A stretch of 64,000 nt of DNA from Paragonimus westermani (lineage: Eukaryota; Platyhelminthes; Trematoda; Plagiorchiida; Troglotrematidae). The notes beneath the pieces were generated by a model. That model was given only the letters and a program-made list of their open reading frames with translations. It was not told the DNA's origin and did not search any database. Positions 44,692 through 55,950 of this stretch are shown one piece after another. Location: NCBI GenBank assembly GCA_008508345.1, contig QNGE01001289.1, positions 1-64,000 of the forward strand, given 5' to 3'. The first letter of the stretch is position 1; each line of letters starts with the position of its first letter. The translations under genes and the position numbers were made by a program.

Positions 44692-44699
44692 TATAAATA
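44692..44699 (+). promoter_or_regulatory. TATA box of the HDM gene
   Basis: TATAAATA lies 59-66 bases upstream of the ATG. An initiator-like TTGTCAGTT at about 44722-44730 is at the right distance (about 30-35 bases) for the transcription start, giving a 5' leader of about 30 bases. The gene looks like a strong, TATA-driven secretory gene. Confidence 0.7.
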
Positions 44700-44757
44700 C
44701 GCTTTATATGGAGTGCTTGGATTGTCAGTTGAACTATCTCTCCAATCAACCGATACT

Positions 44758-44813
44758 ATGAGGCTGCTGGTGTTAGCCTGCCTGGTTGTTGCTCTGTTCA
44801 TTGTCTACTCTGA
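44758..44813 (+). CDS. HDM exon 1: signal peptide
   Basis: Encodes MRLLVLACLVVALFIVYS plus two bases (GA) of the next codon; donor TCTGA/GTAAGT. Almost exactly the signal peptide. Confidence 0.88.
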
Positions 44814-45204
44814 GTAAGTTCCGTTTCTGGTTGATTATGACCATCACATATGTGTGATCTGTATACATACTTGTCTTAATTTTTCAGAGCTCGTCCGGAT
44901 TCGCAAGAACAGCTGGTAAGTATTACATGACTTCCATTTGACCGGATTGTGTCTTTATAGCGTGAAACTGGAAAAAACCTGTATGAGGCGATTCGAAAAG
45001 CCGTCATGAAAATTGCTCAGAAATGCAAAGCAAAGATTGACGCCTACCTGGAGAAAGATGGACTCGGAGACAAGATATCGGAGGTGATTCAAATTTGTAA
45101 GTTTGTGCATTTTCCTATGGTCCACCAACTCTATATTTTCTCTCTTTTTCATCACAGTACTGAAAAGATTAACTGACCGAATTGAGAAATATGTTGAGAA
45201 CTAG
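44758..45204 (+). CDS. Helminth defence molecule (HDM) family secreted peptide
   Basis: Exons 44758-44813, 44888-44915, 44961-45096 and 45158-45204 (all GT-AG introns of 45-74 bases, phases 2, 0, 1) join into an 88-residue protein. Residues 1-19 are a classic signal peptide (MRLLVLACLVVALFIVYSE). After an ARPDSQEQL segment comes a Lys-rich amphipathic helix (about 30-58), a short GLGD turn (62-65), and a C-terminal amphipathic helix (about 66-88) ending KYVEN and TAG. Length, exon plan, signal peptide and two-helix form fit fluke HDMs, which are secreted, cathelicidin-like peptides reported to bind lipopolysaccharide and haem and dampen macrophage responses. A single cysteine at residue 50 is unexpected. 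The gene is intact, with TATA box and no lesions. Family assignment is from pattern memory, strong but unsearched. Confidence 0.88.
44888..44915 (+). CDS. HDM exon 2: short N-terminal segment
   Basis: A 28-base micro-exon after TTTTTCAG; it completes Glu19 and encodes ARPDSQEQL, ending CAGCTG/GTAAGT in phase 0. Confidence 0.85.
44961..45096 (+). CDS. HDM exon 3: central helix
   Basis: Starts after TCTTTATAG and encodes 45 residues from RETGKNLYEAIRK to KISEVIQI plus one base, with donor ATTT/GTAAGT. Carries most of the cationic helix and residue Cys50. Confidence 0.88.
45158..45204 (+). CDS. HDM exon 4: C-terminal amphipathic helix
   Basis: Starts after TTTTTCATCACAG, completes Leu74, and encodes LKRLTDRIEKYVEN and a TAG stop at 45202-45204. 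In the family the C-terminal helix is the active, membrane- and ligand-binding part. No canonical AATAAA follows within 100 bases. Confidence 0.86.
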
Positions 45205-46719
45205 TAGAATCTTTTCGAGGTCACAATGAACGTTTGTTTATACACCATTTCTGTTATGCATCTTTATATGACAATTGCAATACAGCGTTTGCTATGAACT
45301 GACAGACTTCTGTTGAAGTGACTGATAGCACACTATAATTTCGAATGTCTGATAGCATACAATTCTAGCTAGCACATTACTAGAAGTTACAGTGAAAATG
45401 GGTTTACTTGCTTGTGACAAAATTTCTTAATTTTTAGGTGGTACATTGTCGGAAAAGAGAAAACTTTCTGATGCTGGCCGTTAGTCACCAAGCTACCATG
45501 GAATATTTATTCCATATATACTTCGATAAGACTGGGTTGGTAGGCAAGTGATATACAAAAGATACTTGGAGTGAAAGAAAACGAAGACATGCGTTTCTGG
45601 CTATTCGGTACACAGAAGATATGACATGTAGTATATGGATTGGCTTATTTATATTAGTGACCTCGGTTAGAATCCCGATCCTGATGAGAATGTACAATGC
45701 TGATAAATTCTAATAAGAGCTAAATCCGTGTATAGAGATTCTCGTTAAAGCGAACTGAACGAAAAATGTTTTCGAAAGACAATATTCTTGTTCAAATATA
45801 AGTGGTTTTCAATTCGTATCAACTCTTTATTTCGAGTAACACTTATTACAGTTCGTGTTGGATTACTGATAGTGTTTTAAGTTTCGGGGAACCTGAGATA
45901 AAGTTGGCTAACAGGTTTAAGAACTTTGATCGACCGATAGATAACTAATTCAAAGATTCATACCTGGCCACATTAGTTAAATGAAATTGTAGTGCAACTA
46001 AAATTGCACTCAGTTAGCGAACTTGCAGGTTACTGTTATAGAACTAGAAAGGATGACGTGAAGGAGTTAGTGCAGCTTGCAGTTACCAGTTTGTGCAAGA
46101 TTGTGTCAATAACCAAATGAGCAATTTTTTGAATTGTAGGACTGGGCAACATTTGCCAAAATGGATGCGTGTGTAGTCGTCAGGCTAAACTCATTCACCC
46201 CAGCTCCACATGCCAACATCCAAACACAGCGTTCTTAAGCCGGCGGTATAATTACAATTCGGCATTCAACTATACCACGCTAAATAACGCTGCCTGTTTT
46301 TGGCTGAAACGGTCGTTATTGATAATAATTGATCAAAAGTATGTGCACGAAAGCCTGCAACGACCAAATGCCCATGCAGATAAGCATCTGGTCTTGTGGC
46401 CAACAAACTGGTACCACAGGAACACAAACGATGCTGCCGAGACAGGCACTTTATTTTTAAATCAAGGCACAGAACTGGATTAGAAGTAAAGTGGACACGT
46501 AGTTTAAGGGTGCAAAATGTTATATTAACTAAACTTGAAAGCTAACGCGCGATAGTTTCGGCCTATATGTCAAACGAAACCTACAGTCTGTAGAGTAGCA
46601 ACGATGTCAGTTTTGAGTGGCGAGCCTAGCTACTTACCAGACTGCGTGGATTGTTGGTCGATATTGATGAAAAACAAACATACACCTATATATAATTGTA
46701 AAAATCAACTGGTCTTCCC
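45205..46719. other. Downstream of HDM; nothing recognised
   Basis: No second HDM-like exon, domain or repeat was found. Isolated open frames (for example 46169-46483) have no recognisable motif. Confidence 0.45.
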
Positions 46720-47520
46720 TTGGCTGACGGTTCGTTCTGCGTAAGTTGACTACCTAACAATCCGAATTGGCCAGGTCATCCACGATCACACCCACTGCAA
46801 CGTTACACAGTCGCACCACCGTTACTCATGGTACCTCCAGTTCTGCTGCGTCACAAGCTCTTCAATTCACGGGCTCACAAATGCAGCTCACTGAACTGTC
46901 GATCCCCAATTCCAATTGCACTATCCCAGACACTCCTGTTCGAGGATGCATCTTCCCATGACATAACATCGATATAATTACGCGGAAGATTTACTTGAAC
47001 AACATCCTTGCATCGCAACTCTGTCCACTGAGATTTTGATTAGCTGTTTGTAGTTGCCACGCAATATCTGCTTCGGGGCCCATCCATCAGTTATCCGACG
47101 GATGTATCCAAGCCAGCAAGGTGATTTAGTCAAACATGGCTTTAATCCAGCCCGTGTCTGGTCGCTCATGTGCCTGCATTAGGAACTACGTCTGACCAAA
47201 GATGCACCTCAGACGCGACAGACCAGGGCGGTTGAGTTGCCGCATGTTCCGTTGATACATTGCCTACCTTTCAATGACCTACATGAGCACGAAGAGTGCC
47301 ACCGCGCAGTAGACAAACAGCCAGTTTTTCACCCTCAGACTAAGGCCCATTCTGACAAGTATTTCAAAATGTCTGAAATCAAGGCCAGCCCAAGTCACGC
47401 AAGGCCGTAAGTGACGGTCCTTAGGTAGATCTGTCGACAGATTACTACATAATTTGCAAAAGCCTGATAAGCCATCCACAATTTGCCGATGATTTGCATA
47501 CCGTTTGATCCGCTGGCTTC
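46720..47520 (-). mobile_element. LINE 3' fragment, decayed (same family as 18660-22225)
   Basis: On the minus strand, about 47480-47290 reads LSLRVKNWLFVYCAVALFVL, an RT-thumb block; about 47160-46980 reads LTKSPCWLGYIRRITDGWAPKQIL, closely matching the tail at 21.8-21.9 kb; and 46960-46720 is the same non-coding tail, sharing for example GATGCATCCTCGAACAGG. Only the 3' part of the element is present, as expected for incomplete reverse transcription. Confidence 0.85.
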
Positions 47521-50500
47521 TCTTTCAGTCTATTCTTTGTGATGGTACGACATGACGTCAGGAGTGATGGAAATGTAAATTTGTTTGAGACAAACAGCTT
47601 CTGGTCCGTAAAAAGCTATCCTTGTATTTCAGCTATTCAGTCACTCCCTTGTAGCCGACCGACCGATCCACAATAGACGGATTTGCAAACTTACTTGAAT
47701 TAATTAGTGCTGTTCAGCTAATAACCGGTACTGTATTCAGTCCGTGCATTCTTCTCGAACGCTGTGATGTCGTACGGTCACGTTTCCAAGAAAATGTTGG
47801 TAGCCGCTTCACGCGTGAATCCATTTAGTGATGCCATTCACACTCAATGGAAAAAAGGGGTTGTTGACAGCTGACTTATGTACATTGTGTAAGTTGAACA
47901 GATAATCGCGCTCATGTTATGGAGTCTAAGGATATCCAAATGTGCCACTTAGTCGTGCCTAACCCTCGAGTTTAACAGGTAGAGAGAACTGCTTGTTCAC
48001 TCAATGATTTTTGGGAAATTGCCGTAAACAGATGGTCATAAAATTTGTCTTTCACAAGACTCTAAAGTAAAGGTTGAACAGATATGAGTTTTGCACGGAA
48101 CTTGTTTACTTCGCTCATCGTCAAGTGATTGATGCTATAAGCGATTATCAAACGGAAACCGTATTACTGAGAACCTCCTGCCAGGAAACCGGTCTAGCAG
48201 GTGTAACCGACGCCTATCTACCGCAGCTTACTTTGGTTTGCACGGTTTTGTCTCATATAACTTCAGAATCCCTCAACTCATACCGTTCGACATAGCATTC
48301 TGGTAGTTCATCACTGCATCTTCTCTACAGAATAGCAACTTGGTTATCATTGTCCACCGTCTGGCCACCGGAGAGCTCTTTTCTTGAGTATATCTTTTCT
48401 GACACCTTCTCGTCAACGTGCATAAAGACAGAAATGTTGCAGCCATAACTCTGCTATACATCCAGAGTGTTTTGTCTCGCTTCCTAAACATCCTTATGCT
48501 TTCGGTATTACGACAATCGACCTTATGAGTTCCCGTTTGGTCAGTTTGTCTTACTTGAAAGTGAAAATATTGATGTTACACTTACAAAGCACCTTGGATC
48601 AACCTATCATGTAAATCTAATGACTACTCTGAGGTAACAAAAAATCAATGAAGAGTTCATGATTCAAGTTAATTCTCAAGTGCCATTGTTCCCGATTGAA
48701 AATTTGTCTTCAAAAGTGTTTTTCTTTGTATCCGAATTACAGCTGTCAGAAACAATCACTTTTCCATCAGTGTTGTTGGTAACTTTTTGAACGACCGCCG
48801 AGAGCAAAACAAATTCACTTCTATTGAACTCGGTTTTTGTTCAGACAGTCTGAAGAGTTAACCAATTCTGTTGTTCTGACGTAAAAACCACACACAGTTC
48901 AACCAAAATCAGTTTTACATAGTTTTCATATTAAACCCGATAATAACGGTAATAATGAGTAGTTGTTACTTAACTTGACATATTTGCCAGACTGGGATTC
49001 TAGACATCATGGCTGCTTCGTCGTTTTCGTTTAAGAAAGTATATGAATAATGGATGGTATTTTAAATCCACTGCTCTCCAACTACGTAACCAGTCAAAGT
49101 TGTCGGTAGAACCAAGTGACCAGTTGCACACCTTGAATCACTGACTGCGTTGTTCGAAACCGAACAACATTGATTGTTGCACACTTATAAACGGTAGGTC
49201 ATTACGATGATACAATTAGTGAACGAAAAGTTGACATATCGCAACATGTCCTCTTTCTGTACTGATGTACCAATAAGTTTATTCAAAATATTGTTAGGCC
49301 ATCAGAGGGCGAAGTTACTGGCCTTTGACAGAGTTGTGTTGAGTAGATCACATCAGTCATCGTTATGTGTGCAAGGATGGTTAACGCAACCCATCAGGTT
49401 ACCGTGGTGCTGCTGACATAATACTTGTTGTGAACGTATGCATGTGTATTCCTTACACTTCTGTCTGTTTGTCGTAAATACTCTGTGTGTTTCAAGAGTG
49501 CGGCCGATGAAATTAGGCGAAATGTCAACAAATTTCAACCGATAAATAGTGACGAATTTGGCTTTAAACAGCAGATGCCACCAATCCGTGTGATAGATGG
49601 GGCTGTCAAGGATATGAAACGCCTTCCCGTTTGCTCCACTCTGTTGGCAGTGAACATCTATAATGATGGCTGACAAGACTCCTTTAGGCAGTGGACAGCG
49701 CGCGGTTGCCTACAAGGTCCACCTATAATTAGTGAATGAAGATGATCAAAATAAGACATTAAAAAATGAATGGAATGTTCACTAGATTGAAATAACACGC
49801 AAGTAACGAAGCCATAGATTAGACTGATCACTGTGATGCTGAATGCCGTTGGTCGCGCGAATGTCTGTCAACATCAGGCAGCAAGAAGGATGAGACCGGC
49901 GGAGTTCTTCATACTCTCTGTGCAGTTGATTTACCAACGAATTCTGTCGCTTAATTAAGCGCTGCTGAACATTCTTTCCATGTTAAGACCACGACTGGAT
50001 GATATTGGTAGAGCCAGGTTAGGGACACCAACCGTAGGTTGCCGTCTCCTAGTCTTTGGAACTCGCAGCCGAAGCGAGGCTGCCCTTGAAACTTCTGTAA
50101 AGTTCCTGACCGCGCTCATTTTGTGGTCAATGATCTCTTCCACTTCTATACAATTTTGTCGGTCAGAGATAAGAATTGATCTCAATATTATGTCACTTAC
50201 GAAAAATGTGTTTATCAGAGGCAGAAATTTAATCCGCTGCAGTAAAAATTAGTTCCATTGGATTTTATTAAAACTTATCATTACTCTGCCCACCAATTCA
50301 TTTCAGGACTCGACTTTTCAGAACTCGTAAATATGAGACATATCTATGATTAACAAGCTTAAAATGTTCGCCTTTGGTGAATAGCCTTTGAGAAATCTTG
50401 GGGCACATTACCTATGGATGTTCTGTGCCCTTTGGCTTTGATTGGCTTATTTTAAAAGGCCATTAGCAACGAGCTATTTAAAGATGTTTTAATTAACCAT

Positions 50501-50881
50501 ATCGGTTACATTGATTAATCTTCTTTGGACCGTTCGGTGTATTCATAGATTTTCTTTTCCAAGTGTGCGTTTACTCAATCTGGTGCTCTGTGACCTCTGT
50601 TAGGTACATCTTTGTTCTAATGGTTAAACATCGTTGAAATCCGACTCGTCATCAAACTGTTCCGGAACACTGCATATTCTACCTAAATATATATTCCAAC
50701 AATTATCTCCACAAACACACCTCTTTGGCCGGTTTTATCCTTGTTCTCACTCTTCATGTAGGACCGGGCGAACCTTTTCGAAAGGAATCAAAATTATCTA
50801 CGTCGAGTCAATCATAATATATCGATTCAGTCTCACCCCCACTAATGAGCAAAGGGCTAGTCTAGTCAGTTCAAATACAGC
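47521..50881. other. Gene-poor stretch; nothing recognised
   Basis: No domain, RNA gene or repeat that I can support. Open frames at 48074-48491 and 49207-49676 overlap on both strands and show no family motif. Confidence 0.4.
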
Positions 50882-51115
50882 GTAGCTTGACCGAACCACA
50901 GATAACCCCACGTGACCTCTGTTCCTTTGTTAATGTGATTATGATTACAACACTCATCAGGAAAGCCACCCGAGGTGGTCGAAATGTAGAACATTAAAAT
51001 CTACTCGTAACGTTGTTACTCTCAATCAATTTATCAGCAACATGTTAAACTTGATTTCCAAATTGTTTAACTTTATTCGTACTAAATTTCGTGGAGATAT
51101 CTTACGGTATAGATT
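50882..51115 (+). mobile_element. Penelope-like-family repeat, single orientation, decayed
   Basis: Shares with 59480-59715 the words CGTGACCTCTGTTCCT, GATTACAACACTC, CCCGAGGTGGT and AACATGTTAAAC, and the end GTACTAAATTTCG...ATATCTTACG. Unlike the inserts at 10.7 and 43.6 kb it is not palindromic, and it extends further upstream of the GATTACAAC word. Its hammerhead-like core is mutated (ATCAGGA in place of CTGAGGA). Confidence 0.6.
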
Positions 51116-51282
51116 ATCTCCAGAAATTAACCCTGGATAGCTGAGATGTAAGGATCAATGCAATTCTTCCAGTAGTTTTACAGTTTTGAAAAACTTAATC
51201 AGCGCAACGTGGCACTCTGTGCAGATGACAAACACGGTCTAGTGGATGATATCGAGAATAACTCCTGTAAGTTTGAGAGATA

Positions 51283-51535
51283 TGTAATGGACTAGTCCTA
51301 TACACAGGTATGAACATAAATAGTCAGTTCAGAGCTCAGTCGTCGTATGGCTCACAAAAAGCAACCCCGATCTAGGAGGAACAGGAGCACCAAAGAGACG
51401 GGAAACGCGCATCAAAGGTGTATTGTCAAGTCGAATCAATTCACACGAGTAGTGTTCGTTTTGTACAGGGACAACTAATGTATACCGTACTTAAAAATTA
51501 GGCGAAGTGTGGAAATATGTACAATGCCCTATAGA
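51283..51535. repeat. 253-base LTR-like repeat, copy 1
   Basis: TGTAATGGACTAG...CCCTATAGA. It matches 58983-59235 over its full length with the same orientation and exactly the same length. Shared words include GGTATGAACATAAATAG, GAACAGGAGCAC and GTGTATTGTCAAG. TG/CA-type ends suggest a solo LTR, but no target duplication was seen. Confidence 0.6.
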
Positions 51536-54190
51536 TGTTTCTTCAGATCCAAAGAAGTTCGACGGGTCGATCGTCATTGGCAAGCAAAGATTTATACAAG
51601 CCTTGGAAGTGTAAGTTGGAAGGATTCATCGGATCCGTGTAAATGCTACGATGATAAAAATTAAACGGGAAGTAATTGATAACAAGTGTGCTAAGCCCCA
51701 AGCGGTTTCACTGCACTTGTTCGTAAATTAGCACACAAAAGTGGCGTCCAGAATGAACAGCAAAGTAATCGGTAGTGAAGCTTTATGAAAAATTACTGAC
51801 AACATGACTGCGATTGTCTCCGTACAAAAGGGGTGCTAAGCACAACTCCGACCCAACAATGTCAATTTCGGGGTTCAGACAAGAATATAACTGATCATAG
51901 TGAAATCTTATTTTATGTGCGCCATGAAACTGTAACTTAGGTATAGCGGTGCGCGCTCTAGCAAGCCCAGAAACAAGTTGTCATTTCGTTGTTTTGACCT
52001 ATTAAACCAAGTCTCGCCTATCTCTTTATTTGGTTCACGATAAGGGAAGTGGTCAACCTTGTATAGATGGAGCAACCTTCCTGTAGCTTGTCGTTTTAAT
52101 TATCAATCATTATCAGTTGACTAACTCAAGCAAAATATTGCAAAACATGTTTACTGATAAGTAGTTGAAGATTCAGATGACTACAAGTTGAACACGATTC
52201 ACAGTTGGTTTCATCCTTCCACAATCTAAACACAATATTTGCCTTCGAAGGGAAGCTCAACACTCCAGCCTTTTACTTTGTTGAGCCGAGTAGTCGAGCA
52301 TACCTTGCTCTGATTGACACTAGATTCCCAACTCTAGTGTTCATGAAGTGAGTCGCTTGACTATGACCAAATTGCATCACGCAGTGCAAACTTTGCTATC
52401 AACACCCTACAATTCCGGTACAATCTGTTTTCAACTATTCTCAGGTTCTCTGACGGACTCATGGTAAGATGAACTGACAATCCTATTAAATTCAAAAATC
52501 AAGCTCATAACAACACTTGTTCTGTGAGGTTGAGATTACTTCATGACACTAGGCATCATAAACGACATTCTGATCAAAAATTGCCTTCACAGGCGCAATA
52601 GCCAGAATGTAAATTCTGGTCCGTATTGCGATGTGCGTTGGGCATATAATGAAACCAGAGCAAAATTTGGGAGGAATGAAACAAGTAACTTGGGTTATTT
52701 TTTACGTGAAAACCGTATTCACTGGCAAAACGTATTCGGTTTGTAATGTTTTCGTCTGGAATTTGTAATCTTTCCTTTCTTGCTGTCATTTTGACAACCG
52801 TTCAGTTCATTATACTAGTCTGTCTTCAAAGACACTGGAACAAGCCTTGGTAGAGGGTTGAGATACAATAGGTTACCCAGTCCCCCAAACTGACCTTCTA
52901 GGTCTCGCTAACAGAATAGTATATCCAGTTTCAACCTCGTTGGAATGCTACCAAATTGAGCCTCAAACCACCTCAGGGTCACACAACAGATTGTTCTCCT
53001 TGATGAACCGATTAAAATGATCACATTGTCACGAGGAAGTTGCACTACTCAACATTTCAGTCAACCCGAGAGTTCAACTATGCTTAGGTTTTCATTCAAT
53101 TAGGAAATGTGCCTAGAACTTTGTGAGCTTATTCATCTAACCTCACGACAAACAAGCTTTTAGTTTGTCCAACAAACCTATGCGCTTACAATTTCAGTAG
53201 AAAAAAAACTCTTCTTGCTGCACGTCTCAGACGGTAAGTCAGATTTCGTCTTCGTTTAAGTGATACTAAACCACAAAATGTGCACAACAATCGGTTCACA
53301 CAGGTTATCTGTACAAAGCCCGTGCTCGTGGATCCATTTCCATCATGCCTGACTCAGTCTAAGGAACAAAACAATATGCTACTTCTTATCCTCGTAGCAA
53401 ACAAGATTATTGTGCAGTCACGATACGCTTTCATAGATAGGATGACGAAAGTGTAGCCAGCTTCTACCTCTCAAATCTGGTCCAACGTTGTCTTCTGATA
53501 TACTACTAAAAGCTAGAAGTCATCAACATTGTTTTAAGTCATTAGGATCTGAATCCGTGTTGCATTGTAAATCTTGGATTAAGTAAGTATTCTGCACACT
53601 GTGTGAACGTTAAACATAATATCACACAAAGAAGAACTTTCTCATCCGTGGGATTGTAATGTAGAATGGTCTACCCGCAAATTGTGCTGTTATTAGTAAT
53701 ACCACATCAGGAAGTAACCAACGTGTTAGTGCTTCTTCTCCCATGAAGTTTAATGTGACCCAAGTCACATACATTTCCATGTAAGCCCTGAAGGATACAC
53801 ATCAAGCCTAAAGAACAAAACCTTGTCAATTTTAATTTAATTAATCAATTAATCATCCAGATGGGGTTAACCAGAAAAAGTAGGACGTGAGGGATCACAG
53901 CTACAGTTTGTTATCATAACTGTTCATTTGGTCAGGAAGACTTAAAGTTCGTAGTAGTAATTGTTATTGGATCCCCAAACAACTCCTTCGTGGTACCGAC
54001 TGAGCAGTTTCGGTGCAAACCCTTACTGGCTGAGTACAATAACTAACTGATTTCATTGTACTGGTTACAGTGGGTAAAGAAAAGTAGTATGTCGATGCCA
54101 TTAAGTTAGAAACCAGTAATACAGAATAAATTTGAACGGTGCACTTCGATACGGAATGTGACCAGATTTGTAAATCTAACGTAGGATATT
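51536..54190. other. Gene-poor stretch; nothing recognised
   Basis: A/T-rich sequence with no coding or RNA signal on either strand that I can support. Confidence 0.4.
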
Positions 54191-54196
54191 CGGCGC

Positions 54197-54460
54197 ATGG
54201 ACGGGTTAAAATCGAGAGTAGGTAGGCATTCTCCTACAATTTTTGATTGCACCAACTGTGGACGCAACGTTTCGACCAAGTTTAGTCTCAATCTACATAG
54301 AAAATATGTGCATCCTATGGAATGCTACTGCGGCTATCTCAGACACCTGAAAAACGCTAGATCTAACTATTATGGAAAACACTCAGCTTTTCTGGTCAGA
54401 CTTTTCGACAAACAAGCTTCATTGTGCCCCATTCGACGTGAACATCATCACCGACGTTAA
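54197..54460 (+). other. Open stretch with one C2H2 zinc-finger pattern, doubtful
   Basis: The frame contains a C-x2-C-x12-H-x4-H pattern at 54248-54313 (CTNCGRNV ... LHRKYVH). Such fingers occur at the ends of some LINE proteins and in host transcription factors. There is no second finger, no splice evidence and no neighbouring homology, so it may be a LINE scrap or chance. Confidence 0.25.
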
Positions 54461-55722
54461 TAGCATCTCCTGTCACGCTTGTTCCGGAGTTTCCGGACGA
54501 GTTTATACATCTGAACTGGCGCAAAGGTTGGGTTGAAATTGCCAGTCTAACTGTCAATTTACAACCAGAAATGACGTTGAGCGTTGAGTCCCAAGCAGTT
54601 GAACACGTTATATAGTTGCCCGTTTGGTTCACAGTTTTGCATTCCGAATCGAGTCTAGCAGCCAAGGTTGCACGTACAGCAACTGGCCGTTAATATTCAC
54701 CTGTGGTCTCTCTGCAAACATATTCACTATCGTATAAGCGACATCACTAATGAACAGTTGTGCTTCGCAGCCAGTTTCGTACACCTGACGAGTGGTCAAT
54801 TGGCGATTTCTTTTTGTTGCAGCCAGAGCCTACGCAACAAGGAGGCAGATACGGGAAGCCAAATATTCAAACACCATACCATCAACAGAAGAAAGTTACA
54901 GCTTCTGTGGATCGTCAGCCAAGTGCAGAGTCGCTCACAATACGAACCACAGGCAAGTGAATAACTCTAAAGAGTTCCAGTATCGCCTCAGCCGCAAACG
55001 AACCAGCAAACACTACTCAGGATTCTCCCTCCTGACAAGTTATGATCGATTCAGTCACTAGTAGAGAAACGGTTCACACCTTGAAATGTACGAAATACAT
55101 CGTTCTAGGTGTGGGCAGGCTAATGTCCATCACTTAAAACATGCGAAGGCTGAGGCTGTAGAGGGCTCCTTCAACCCCTTCCGGTTGACTGAAGATTGTT
55201 CTGTTCACCTGTACCGCTTTTGCACAATGCATGTCTCTAGAGTGAATGACCCATCCTCCCCAGTATCTTTAACGTTGGCACTTTGTTCGTACACCACAGT
55301 GACTGATCGCTGGAGTACGCCTTCGCACCTACATACTTTCCACTTAGCATTTCTCCACCCTGATGGTTGCATCCACTCGATCTCACCATTTCATGTCCTG
55401 ATCAACATCCTCAAGACTTCATGCGGCTTCTATTGACATATCCAAGGCGTCTAATACTATTTTGCAGGATTCGATCATCAGGTCGGTCTGAGCTTTGCGT
55501 GATCTTTCACCTCTAACTCATTACCTTGTCGACAAAGTGCAATGCGCTCGCCATGATTTGAGACTCCATCTTCCGATCCTTATACAGTTTTTGTAGGATT
55601 GACTCGTTATAATCAGTTTTCCAGTCATCTTGCTAATGGAAGAAGTGTTAGCTTTGTTAAAACTTAAATTTGGCCAGTAGTTATACAGCACAGTGGTCAG
55701 CGGTTTCTTCTAAACTTGTGAT
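54461..55722. other. Stretch with long open frames but no recognised gene
   Basis: Around 54760-55061 all three plus-strand frames stay open for 60-98 codons. A TTTTTGTTGCAG acceptor-like site at about 54814-54825 is followed by a Gln/Thr-rich reading (PEPTQQGGRYGKPN). Open frames of this length are expected by chance in 64 kb, and I found no homology. Confidence 0.3.
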
Positions 55723-55950
55723 ATGATTCTTCTGGCAAGGAATCCAACACTTCTTTCGGAGAATCCCGCAGCTGAAAACAGCTATCTGGAGAAGGTGGGA
55801 CTAAACATCAACAGTCGGAAGACGAATTTCGCGGTCATTTCTGGCTACCATAAACGCAACACGACAGCGATTGTTGAGCTATCTAATAAATTTGTTTTGA
55901 GTATTATCCATTCACCGGGCATCCAGGACACTGACCAGCCTATATAACCC
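55723..55950 (+). pseudogene. Reverse-transcriptase fragment of a further LINE family
   Basis: The translation LLSENPAAENSYLEKVGLNI followed by NSRKTNFAVISG fits the RT block after the YADD box: a helix and then the GLxxNxxKT motif. The KT form and surrounding residues differ from the families at 1-7760 and 18660-22225. No other RT block is recognisable nearby, so only a scrap remains. Confidence 0.55.

Noticed and set aside
54760..55061. Possible Gln/Thr-rich exon with acceptor-like site
   Set aside because: All three frames are open there, no donor of GT type fits, and no homology supports any one frame.
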